A stretch of DNA of 7,308 nucleotides from Eubacterium sp. (GTDB taxonomy: Bacteria > Bacillota > Clostridia > Lachnospirales > Lachnospiraceae). The notes under the pieces were generated by a model. It was not told the origin of the DNA. It did not search any database and saw only the letters and a program-made list of their open reading frames with translations. Below are positions 1 through 5,780 of this stretch, piece after piece. Every line of letters starts with the position of its first letter. The stretch's first letter is position 1. A program made the translations under genes and the position numbers. Where the stretch lies: contig JAJGAH010000119.1 of NCBI GenBank assembly GCA_020844525.1, positions 1 through 7,308 on the forward strand, given 5' to 3'.

Positions 1-308
1 ATCTTGCTCCCGAACAAATGCCTTGTATTATGATAGGGCATCCTGTCGAGACCATGTTTGGCGGATCGGTACTCGATCCCAGTTTTTTTACCGCCTTTAT
101 TTTTGGATCCGGCTTTCTCTCCAGCCTTGCCCCTGGTTTTTTTCCGATTCTTATCTCTTCCCTTGTCTGTGCTCTTTTTCCCGGCTTTTTCTCCACCTTT
201 TTCCGTGCTCTTTTTCCCAGCCTTTTCTTCGCCTTTTTCCGTGCCCTTTTTCCCGGCCTTTTCTTTTTCCCTCTCCAGATTGTCCTTCTCTGTCCTGTTC
301 TTCTTCAT
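1..308 (-). CDS. Lysine-rich hypothetical protein, N-terminal part only
   Basis: I do not recognise this gene. From an ATG at 308-306 the frame stays open for 102 codons and runs off the window at position 1, so the C-terminus is missing. Residues 1-77 are extremely basic and low in complexity, mostly K, G, E, R, T and S. They include three 12-residue repeats of the type AGKKSTEKGGEK at residues 18-53. Residues 78-102 change to ordinary composition (for example YRSAKHGLDRMPYHNTRHLF), which suggests a disordered basic N-terminal tail leading into a folded domain. No signal peptide or membrane segment is visible. The start lies 8 bases after the hemZ stop. The only Shine-Dalgarno-like GAGG is 14 bases upstream, so coupling to hemZ translation is plausible. 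An in-frame stop at 338-336 excludes a much longer start. In related Clostridia hisS often follows hemZ, but this N-terminus does not resemble HisS. A nucleic-acid-binding role would fit the charge but is inference only. The scarcity of T on this strand keeps frames open by chance, so the coding call is not certain. Confidence 0.6.
   Translation of the reverse strand, partial: MKKNRTEKDNLEREKEKAGKKGTEKGEEKAGKKSTEKGGEKAGKKSTDKGRDKNRKKTRGKAGEKAGSKNKGGKKTGIEYRSAKHGLDRMPYHNTRHLFGSK
150..257 (-). repeat. Three tandem 36-base in-frame repeats
   Basis: Three consecutive 36-base units (257-222, 221-186, 185-150) encode AGKKGTEKGEEK, AGKKSTEKGGEK and AGKKSTDKGRDK within the lysine-rich gene. The unit length is a multiple of three, so copy-number change would not shift the frame. 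Degenerate continuations (KAGEKAGSK, residues 61-69) follow. The third unit has diverged most at its 3' end. Confidence 0.8.
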
Positions 309-316
309 ATGATACG

Positions 317-1789
317 TTAATGCCTCAAATACGCGTCAATTCCTTCTTTTTTTCTCTGACACATCTCATCGATACGCTGCACATAGTTGGAAAGGTCCTT
401 CACATTCTCCGCCCGCTCGATCCGCCTGCCTTCATCAAAGACAAACTTGGTAGAGGCACCGGAACCGGCCGCAAGGATGCTCTGCTGCTCTTCCATGATC
501 AGCACATTGTAGATGCCTGCCTTGCCGGGTCTTGCATACCCGACATTCTCAAAATTGCCCGCCATATTCTTGTAGCGGTACAGATAATACGGCTGCATAC
601 CCATCTCCGCAGCGCATGCTGCCGTGCGGTCCATTATCGCGGCAGAGTTCTGAAAGGATACCGGTTCATAGGCATCCTTGAACAGATTCAGCCTGGTCGC
701 CCGTTTCAATGCCAGCGAATGAATAGTCAGGCTGTCCGGATCCAGCTTCCGGATTTCGCTGAGGGTGTACGCCACCTCGGGCTCACCCTCTCCGGGAAGC
801 CCGACAATCAGGTCCATATTGATATTGTCGAAGCCCATCGATCTGGCGATGTAGTATTTTTCGATGACATCCTCCGTTGTGTGCTTCCTGCCGATCAGGT
901 CCAGTGTCTTCTGGTTCATGGTCTGCGGATTGATGGAAATCCGGCTCACTGGATAAGATTTCAGCACGCGGAGCTTTTCATCGGTGATGGTGTCCGGACG
1001 CCCGGCCTCCACCGTAAATTCTGCGAGATGGTCAAGGTCAAAATTTCTTCCAAGTACAGACAGAAGCTCATCCAGCCGTTCTGCAGAAACGGAAGTCGGC
1101 GTTCCGCCGCCGATATAGATCGTGTCCAGCGTAAAATCCTTCATTTCTCCGGAAATAAAGGCAAGTTCCCTGTACAGAACCTGAAAATAAGGCTCCTCCA
1201 TGTCTTTACACCGTCCCAGAGGATTTGACCCGAAGGAGCAGTACAGACAGATCGTAGGACAGAAAGGAATTCCAACATACAGGCTGTATCCCTTTTTCAG
1301 GTGCATGCGGCGCAGTATCTCCTGCTCTCTGTGCACAACCGAAAGGGCAAGATTGATCTTGCCCTCCGAAGTAAAATAAGTCTGCTCCATTTCATGGCGG
1401 ATTTCCTCATCCGAATGGCCTTCCTCCAGAAGCTTCATCGCAATCTTCGTCGGACGGATTCCAGTCAGGTCTCCCCATGGGAGCGTATGGCCTGTCTGTT
1501 CTGAGAGAATATGGTATACCAGCTGCTTGACTTCATTCTTTGTCCGTATCCTGTCTTCCCATCCGGTCAGAAACTGAATGGACGTCATGGGGCCATTTAC
1601 GCTGGTGGAAAAGCTTACATGGGTGTCATAGTAGGTCACGACAAAATCACCGTCAAAGCTCCCCGCCGGCCTTTCCTCCCCGGCATACCAGATTACAACC
1701 TCTGACATCGGATAAAAGGCCCGGATCAGATTGTATACATCATATTCGAATTCTCTTCGATTAAACTGAAGCGTGAATCGAAGCGCCAT
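317..1789 (-). CDS. hemZ: Radical SAM coproporphyrinogen dehydrogenase-like protein HemZ
   Basis: This is a 490-residue radical SAM protein of the HemN/HemW superfamily. The cluster motif is CPTICLYCSF, with C177, C181 and C184 in CX3CX2C spacing for the [4Fe-4S] cluster. It is followed by GGGTP at 227-231, the SAM-contacting segment, and EAGRPDT at 261-267. The segment LPWGDLTGIRPTK at 103-115 and the roughly 165-residue N-terminal extension are typical of HemZ rather than HemN or HemW, and the length is normal for HemZ. The named reaction is oxygen-independent oxidation of coproporphyrinogen III to protoporphyrinogen IX in the cytoplasm. The residue two after the last cluster cysteine is F186, as in the haem chaperone HemW, where HemN has a fourth cysteine, so the true substrate is open. 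The ATG at 1789 has GAGGTG five bases upstream. The gene begins 19 bases after the hydrolase stop, indicating co-transcription. Family assignment is secure and the biochemical role less so. Confidence 0.93.
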   Translation of the reverse strand: MALRFTLQFNRREFEYDVYNLIRAFYPMSEVVIWYAGEERPAGSFDGDFVVTYYDTHVSFSTSVNGPMTSIQFLTGWEDRIRTKNEVKQLVYHILSEQTGHTLPWGDLTGIRPTKIAMKLLEEGHSDEEIRHEMEQTYFTSEGKINLALSVVHREQEILRRMHLKKGYSLYVGIPFCPTICLYCSFGSNPLGRCKDMEEPYFQVLYRELAFISGEMKDFTLDTIYIGGGTPTSVSAERLDELLSVLGRNFDLDHLAEFTVEAGRPDTITDEKLRVLKSYPVSRISINPQTMNQKTLDLIGRKHTTEDVIEKYYIARSMGFDNINMDLIVGLPGEGEPEVAYTLSEIRKLDPDSLTIHSLALKRATRLNLFKDAYEPVSFQNSAAIMDRTAACAAEMGMQPYYLYRYKNMAGNFENVGYARPGKAGIYNVLIMEEQQSILAAGSGASTKFVFDEGRRIERAENVKDLSNYVQRIDEMCQRKKEGIDAYLRH

Positions 1790-1794
1790 TTCAT

Positions 1795-1800
1795 CACCTC
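1795..1800 (-). promoter_or_regulatory. Ribosome binding site of hemZ
   Basis: GAGGTG on the minus strand lies five bases before the ATG at 1789. It sits inside the 19-base gap after the hydrolase stop and fixes the hemZ start. Confidence 0.8.
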
Positions 1801-1808
1801 ATCCGCAG

Positions 1809-2441
1809 TCATTGCGCAAGCGGATTGTACTTCTGCTCACGCGCAATTGTTGTAAACATCTCGTGTCCGGTATAGACAGCCGTATCCGCAGGAAGCTCCG
1901 TAAGCAGTCTTCGAACGCTGTTCTCCATATCCCGTCCGCTTCCCGTCGGGAAATCCGTTCTCCCATAGGACTCACAAAACAGTGTGTCCCCGCTGAACAG
2001 CGCATGCTCTGACGGAAAATAATAGCAGCAGCTGCCAATGGTATGTCCCGGTGTATGGATCACATGGATTTCAAACCCGGCCAGATGAATCACATCTCCG
2101 TCCTTCAGATAAGTATCTGCCTGAACCGCCACAGAAGAAGCCCATGAGGCAGAAAGATTGACAGACGGATCTGACAGGACCTCCTTTTCATGCTCCTCCG
2201 CATAGACCCTGATCCCATACCTTTTCCGGATCGCATCACAGGCACCGATGTGATCAAAATGCCCATGGGTCAGGAGAATCGCGACAGGCTTTCCATTCAT
2301 CTCATGGATCTTCTGTACAATCTGGTCCGGGCTGTCGGACGGATCAATGACCAGAATCTCTCCTGTAATCTTGTTTTTTACCAGATAAACATTGGTCCTG
2401 ACCATGCCCAGAACCAGGCTCTGAACCTCCATATCTGCCAT
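1809..2441 (-). CDS. Metallo-beta-lactamase-fold hydrolase, glyoxalase II-like
   Basis: This 210-residue protein of the MBL-fold superfamily resembles the short glyoxalase II-like (YcbL-type) group. The metal motif HGHFDH is at residues 59-64 (ligands H59, H61, D63, H64). It is followed by H133 in HTPGHT, the bridging D152 in SGDTLF, and H193 in YTGHE, so the full two-metal ligand set is present. The probable reaction is hydrolysis of a thioester or similar bond, but the substrate cannot be read from sequence. The protein has no signal peptide and lacks the long C-terminal domain of true glyoxalase II. The start is the ATG at 2441, with AGGAG seven bases upstream. A GTG at 2465 in the same frame would add eight residues (MVYSRREK) but would place the ribosome site inside the gene. 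The gene is separated from rel by a repeat-filled gap and is tightly followed by hemZ. A homologue at this position is common in Clostridia, usually unnamed. Confidence 0.92.
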   Translation of the reverse strand: MADMEVQSLVLGMVRTNVYLVKNKITGEILVIDPSDSPDQIVQKIHEMNGKPVAILLTHGHFDHIGACDAIRKRYGIRVYAEEHEKEVLSDPSVNLSASWASSVAVQADTYLKDGDVIHLAGFEIHVIHTPGHTIGSCCYYFPSEHALFSGDTLFCESYGRTDFPTGSGRDMENSVRRLLTELPADTAVYTGHEMFTTIAREQKYNPLAQ

Positions 2442-2448
2442 TTTTTCT

Positions 2449-2453
2449 CTCCT
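2449..2453 (-). promoter_or_regulatory. Ribosome binding site deciding the hydrolase start
   Basis: AGGAG on the minus strand lies seven bases before the ATG at 2441. This supports that ATG over the in-frame GTG at 2465. Confidence 0.8.
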
Positions 2454-2494
2454 GCTGTACACCACTTGGTCTGGTCACTTTCTCTCTTGCGTCC

Positions 2495-2620
2495 GTGCAC
2501 CTGTTTCTGCTGTCCGTGTACTTATCTCTGCTGTCAGTGCATCCGTTTCTGCTGTCCGTGTACTTATCTCTGCTGTCAGCGCATCCGCTTCTGCTGTCTG
2601 CGTACTTATCCCTTCTGTCT
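2495..2620 (-). repeat. Three 42-base tandem repeats (six 21-base halves) at the rel 3' end
   Basis: Units lie at 2579-2620, 2537-2578 and 2495-2536. By eye, the middle and distal units match at 40 of 42 bases, and the rel-proximal and middle units at 35 of 42. Each unit is two related 21-base halves that share GACAGCAGA or a close variant on the minus strand. One half continues with GATAAGTAC and the other with a CGGATGC-like tail. The proximal unit includes the last four codons and the TAA of rel, and the other two units keep the same GATAAG core, so the array may have been seeded from the end of rel. There are no unique spacers between units. The array fills most of the gap between rel and the hydrolase. 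Confidence 0.9.
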
Positions 2621-4960
2621 CTCCACATCAAGGACATTGGGGATCTGACGCAGCTTCTCCGTGAGTTCCCTCAGCTCTGCTGTGCTTCTGACCCGGAAGG
2701 TCATATCAATGGTAGCCGTCCCCTGCTTGCTGGTCCGGACATTCATGGCAGAGAGATCGATATTGCGCTCCGTGAAAATCTTTGAGATATCCACCAGAAG
2801 GCCGGTGCGGTTGTTCGCGTAGAGCACGATACTGACAGAATAGGATTCTCCCTTTTCCTGTTCCGGTGCCCATTCCGCCTCAATCAGCCTGCTCCGCTCC
2901 GATTCCGGAAGATTCATGATATTGATACAGTCTGTCCGGTGAATGGTAATGCCTCTTCCCCGGGTTACAAAGCCAACAATCTCATCTCCGGGTATCGGGC
3001 TGCAGCACTTGGAGAAACGAACTGCTACATCGTGGATCCCGCGGACTGTAATACCGCCTTTGTGTTTCAGAACCTCCGGATCCTCTGTTCCTGCCCTCTC
3101 CGCTGCCTGTGCGCCGCCTGACGCGGCATTCAGGACATCCTCGTCCGTCATGTGCATCTTGCGGTCCCGCTCCATGCACTCCACGAGCTTGTTCATGACC
3201 TGGCCTTCCTTCAGACCGCCATGACCGATCGCTGCAAGAACGGAATCCCAGTCCTGGAAGCCATATTTCCGCATGACTTTTTCCGTATATGCAGGCTTCA
3301 GCAGATCACTGATTGTCCTTCCTTTTGAATGTGCATAGCTCGTGAGAAGTTCCTTGCCCCGGAGAATATTGTCCTCCTTCTTCTCCTCCCGGAACCACTT
3401 GTTGATACGGTTCTTCGCCTGCGTGCTCTTCACAACCTTCAGCCAGTCACGGCTGGGGCCCTTCGAGTTCTGCGAGGTAATGATTTCCACCCGGTCTCCA
3501 TTGTGAAGCTCCGTCTCAATGGGCACAAGCTTGCCGTTGACCCGGGCACCAACCATCCTGTTTCCAACGGCGGAATGCACTGCATACGCAAAATCGATGG
3601 TACAGGAACCTGCCGGCAGTGTCTTGACATCACCCGCAGGAGAAAATACATAGACATTCTCGTTGAACAGGTTGAGATCGCTCTTCAGAAGGCTCATGAA
3701 TTCCCTGTTGTCAGAGAGGTCCTGCTGCCACTCCAGAATCTGGCGCAGCCAGTTTAATTTTTCCTCCTCCTGCTCCGGTCCAGGTGTCTTGCCGTCCGAC
3801 GCCTCCTTGTATTTCCAGTGGGCAGCGATACCATATTCAGCCACACGGTGCATCTCAAAGGTACGGATCTGGATCTCAAAGGGCGTACCGTTGGGACCGA
3901 TCAGCGTCGTATGCAGGGACTGATACATATTCGGCTTCGGCATTGCGATATAATCCTTGAACCGTCCCGGAACAGGCGTATACATCTCGTGAATCACACC
4001 GAGGGCCGCATAGCAGTCCTTGACCGTCTCCACAATGATCCGGACTGCAAAAAGATCATAGATCTGGTCCAGCGTCTTATGCTGGTTCACCATCTTCTTG
4101 TAAATACTGAAGAAATGCTTTGCCCGTCCGTAGATCTGCGCCTCAATGCCGGCATTTTCAATCTGAACACGCACATCCTCGACGATTTCCTCTACGAAAG
4201 CCTCCCGCTCGGATTTCTTCTGATTGATCTGGTGCACCAGATCATAGTAAGCATCCGGTTTCAGATACTTCAGGGAAAGATCATCGAGTTCGTTCTTGAT
4301 CTTTGCAAGACCGAGACGCTGTGCAATCGGCGAGTAGATATCGATCGTCTCCCGCGCCTTCTCCAGCTGTTTTTCCGGCTTCATGTACTGCAGCGTCCGC
4401 ATATTGTGAAGGCGGTCCGCCAGCTTCACCATGATGACACGGATATCCTTGGCCATGGCAAGGAACATCTTCCGGAGATTTTCCGCCTGTTCCTCCACCT
4501 TGTCCGCAGAATAATTCAGCTGACCGAGCTTTGTGACGCCATCGACAATCAGGGCTACCTCATCGCCAAAAAGCTGCGCAACCTGCTCCTTGGTGAGCAC
4601 CGTGTCCTCAACCACGTCATGCAGCAGACCCGCGACAATGGACTCCTTGTCCAGCTCAAGGTCCGCCAGAATGATTGCAACACACAGGGGATGAATGATG
4701 TACGGCTCTCCGGACTTGCGTTTCTGGTCCTTATGTGCCTGATACGCGACCTGATACGCCTTCTCAATCATGGACAGGTCCGTGGAGGGGTGGTACTTTT
4801 TCACACTGCGGATCAGTTCATCGTAGAGCTTGTCCGGTGACAGAAAATCATCCATGGTCTTGAGACTTGCATCCACTTCTGCCACATCTTTTTTCAGTTT
4901 TTCATCTTCTATGCGCAGCTTTTCCCGATCAATCGGTGTTTGCTTCTCGGCAATATCCAT
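2606..4960 (-). CDS. rel: Bifunctional (p)ppGpp synthetase/hydrolase, Rel (RelA/SpoT family)
   Basis: This 784-residue cytoplasmic enzyme transfers pyrophosphate from ATP to GDP or GTP to make (p)ppGpp and also hydrolyses it. Residue numbers here count from the upstream ATG at 4966; subtract 2 for the start used. The hydrolase HD domain spans about 50-200, with HDVVED at 116-121 and KLADRLHNMRT at 181-191. The synthetase domain spans about 240-390, with RFKD at 335-338 and PKPNMYQSLH at 343-352. The TGS domain lies at about 436-497, followed by a helical region and a Cys/His zinc-finger region (C654, C655, H676, C680). An ACT domain at about 709-784 completes the protein. RFKD is the form found in bifunctional Rel, unlike the acidic version in synthetase-only RelA, and the HDxxED motif is intact, so both activities are expected. 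The chosen ATG at 4960 has GGAG seven bases upstream, while for the ATG at 4966 the spacing is only one base. The stop codon lies inside a tandem repeat. Confidence 0.97.
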   Translation of the reverse strand: MDIAEKQTPIDREKLRIEDEKLKKDVAEVDASLKTMDDFLSPDKLYDELIRSVKKYHPSTDLSMIEKAYQVAYQAHKDQKRKSGEPYIIHPLCVAIILADLELDKESIVAGLLHDVVEDTVLTKEQVAQLFGDEVALIVDGVTKLGQLNYSADKVEEQAENLRKMFLAMAKDIRVIMVKLADRLHNMRTLQYMKPEKQLEKARETIDIYSPIAQRLGLAKIKNELDDLSLKYLKPDAYYDLVHQINQKKSEREAFVEEIVEDVRVQIENAGIEAQIYGRAKHFFSIYKKMVNQHKTLDQIYDLFAVRIIVETVKDCYAALGVIHEMYTPVPGRFKDYIAMPKPNMYQSLHTTLIGPNGTPFEIQIRTFEMHRVAEYGIAAHWKYKEASDGKTPGPEQEEEKLNWLRQILEWQQDLSDNREFMSLLKSDLNLFNENVYVFSPAGDVKTLPAGSCTIDFAYAVHSAVGNRMVGARVNGKLVPIETELHNGDRVEIITSQNSKGPSRDWLKVVKSTQAKNRINKWFREEKKEDNILRGKELLTSYAHSKGRTISDLLKPAYTEKVMRKYGFQDWDSVLAAIGHGGLKEGQVMNKLVECMERDRKMHMTDEDVLNAASGGAQAAERAGTEDPEVLKHKGGITVRGIHDVAVRFSKCCSPIPGDEIVGFVTRGRGITIHRTDCINIMNLPESERSRLIEAEWAPEQEKGESYSVSIVLYANNRTGLLVDISKIFTERNIDLSAMNVRTSKQGTATIDMTFRVRSTAELRELTEKLRQIPNVLDVERQKG

Positions 4961-4967
4961 AGGCATT

Positions 4968-4971
4968 CTCC
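4968..4971 (-). promoter_or_regulatory. Ribosome binding site deciding the rel start
   Basis: GGAG on the minus strand lies seven bases from the ATG at 4960 but one base from the ATG at 4966. The downstream ATG is therefore the likelier start, shortening the protein by two residues. Confidence 0.65.
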
Positions 4972-5027
4972 AAACCCGGCAAGCCAGAAAAAATTTCCGG
5001 ACCCTTCACGTACCTTCAGTTATCTCC

Positions 5028-5103
5028 AAAAAACTCTGTCCTGCACCCACCCTCTGCAGATCACCTGTCTTGGCATGTCCAGAGGACCTATCGCAAGGTG
5101 CAG
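5028..5103 (-). other. Nested inverted repeats plus T run in the apt-rel gap: possible attenuator or terminator
   Basis: On the minus strand, CTGCACC (5103-5097) can pair perfectly with GGTGCAG (5047-5041). Inside it, CCTCTG (5085-5080) can pair with CAGAGG (5056-5051). A run of six T (5033-5028) follows seven bases later. The CTCTG of the inner 5' arm could instead pair with the CAGAG (5038-5034) directly before the T run, giving mutually exclusive folds of the kind seen in attenuators. The 7-base space between the outer stem and the T run is atypical for a simple terminator. A further 17-base hairpin (CCGGAAA, TTT, TTTCTGG, with one G-U pair) lies at 5000-4984. The pairings are visible directly; the regulatory meaning is inference. 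Confidence 0.35.
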
Positions 5104-5112
5104 ACGAAATAA

Positions 5113-5637
5113 TTACTTGCCCTCGTAGATAATTGCGGAGTCAATATCATATTTGGACAGACGCTCTCTGCCTTTCAGACCCGCGAGCTCCATGACAAAT
5201 ACCATCTTGACGACCTCACCGCCCAGTCTCTCGACCAGATGAGCCGCTGCCTCCATTGTGCCGCCCGTAGCAATCAGATCATCGACCAGAACCACCTTCT
5301 GTCCCGGCTTGATGGAATCCTTGTGCATCTCGATGGTTGCCTGACCGTATTCCAGATCATATGTCTCGGAAATGGTCTCTCTTGGCAGCTTGCCCTTCTT
5401 GCGGATCAGCACAAAGGGCTTGTGCAGATTATAGGCCAGCGGCATGCCGAAGATAAAACCTCTGGATTCCGCTCCTGCAATCACATCGAAATCCAGTCCC
5501 TCAAGATACTTCTGAAGTGTATCAATCACAAGCTGCAGCCCGTCTGCATCATCCAGAATACTGGTAATGTCTCTGAACATAATACCGGGCTCCGGAAAAT
5601 CCGGAATTGTCGTTACATAATCTTTTAATTCTTTCAT
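5113..5637 (-). CDS. apt: Adenine phosphoribosyltransferase
   Basis: This 174-residue cytoplasmic purine salvage enzyme converts adenine and PRPP to AMP and pyrophosphate. It has the normal length and architecture of bacterial Apt. The N-terminal segment is IPDFPEPGIMFRDIT (11-25). AESRGF at 56-61 is followed by the flexible-loop region KLPRETISETYDLEYG at 83-98. The PRPP-binding signature VVLVDDLIATGGTM is at 115-128, with the two acidic residues D119 and D120 and the GGT phosphate loop. No catalytic element appears missing. The ATG at 5637 has AGGGAG nine bases upstream. The gene sits between recJ and rel with gaps of about 143 and 150 bases, a neighbourhood conserved in many Firmicutes. 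Adenine salvage next to the alarmone gene makes sense, since both draw on the purine nucleotide pool. A candidate promoter and leader hairpin precede it, so it may be transcribed partly independently of recJ. Confidence 0.97.
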   Translation of the reverse strand: MKELKDYVTTIPDFPEPGIMFRDITSILDDADGLQLVIDTLQKYLEGLDFDVIAGAESRGFIFGMPLAYNLHKPFVLIRKKGKLPRETISETYDLEYGQATIEMHKDSIKPGQKVVLVDDLIATGGTMEAAAHLVERLGGEVVKMVFVMELAGLKGRERLSKYDIDSAIIYEGK

Positions 5638-5646
5638 ATTCTGTAT

Positions 5647-5652
5647 CTCCCT
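5647..5652 (-). promoter_or_regulatory. Ribosome binding site of apt
   Basis: AGGGAG on the minus strand lies nine bases before the ATG at 5637, supporting that start. Confidence 0.75.
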
Positions 5653-5666
5653 TAACTTATTTATGC

Positions 5667-5710
5667 GGCGCGTTCTTCCTCATAGGGATACTTCCTGCAC
5701 CAGAACCGCC
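5667..5710 (-). other. Leader hairpin upstream of apt
   Basis: On the minus strand, GGCGGTTCT (5710-5702) can pair with AGAACGCGCC (5676-5667) through nine base pairs with one bulged base. The loop of about 25 bases contains a small GGA/TCC helix. The hairpin lies between the candidate promoter and the ribosome binding site of apt, so it would be in the 5' leader. There is no T run after it, so it is not an evident terminator. It does not match a purine or PRPP riboswitch that I can recognise. Confidence 0.35.
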
Positions 5711-5725
5711 ACCAGCGTAAACCTC

Positions 5726-5754
5726 AGTATAGCATCAAATACAAACCGCCGCAA
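5726..5754 (-). promoter_or_regulatory. Candidate sigma-A-type promoter for apt and downstream genes
   Basis: On the minus strand, a -35-like TTGCGG (5754-5749) is followed by a 17-base spacer and a -10 box TATACT (5731-5726). The -10 matches the consensus at five of six positions and is preceded by TG in the extended -10 position. The -35 matches only three of six. Transcription would start near 5719 and give a leader of about 80 bases before apt. This is the best promoter candidate in the window, judged by eye. Confidence 0.55.
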
Positions 5755-5780
5755 TATTTTCGACAGCAGACCACCAGTCC

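Noticed and set aside
18..320. Plus-strand Phe/Leu-rich frames that look like membrane proteins
   Set aside because: They are complements of AAA/AAG-rich codons on the minus strand. The apparent hydrophobic repeats arise from the 36-base repeat array.
23..1228. Long plus-strand open frame (about 401 codons) opposite hemZ and the lysine-rich gene
   Set aside because: It is antisense to a clearly conserved radical SAM gene, its Phe/Pro/Ser-rich start mirrors the lysine codons of the other strand, and it shows no recognisable motif.
2439..2465. GTG at 2465 as the hydrolase start
   Set aside because: It would place the strong AGGAG inside the gene, while the ATG at 2441 has ideal spacing.
2495..2620. 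CRISPR array
   Set aside because: The 21- and 42-base units abut directly with no unique spacers, and no cas gene is present. It is a simple tandem repeat.
3818..4840. Plus-strand open frame (about 340 codons) opposite rel
   Set aside because: It is antisense to the catalytic domains of Rel, with no motif and no plausible ribosome site seen.
5015..5045. Promoter directly upstream of rel (GATAAC as -10)
   Set aside because: The matching -35 position reads GGTGCA, with only two of six consensus bases, which is not convincing.
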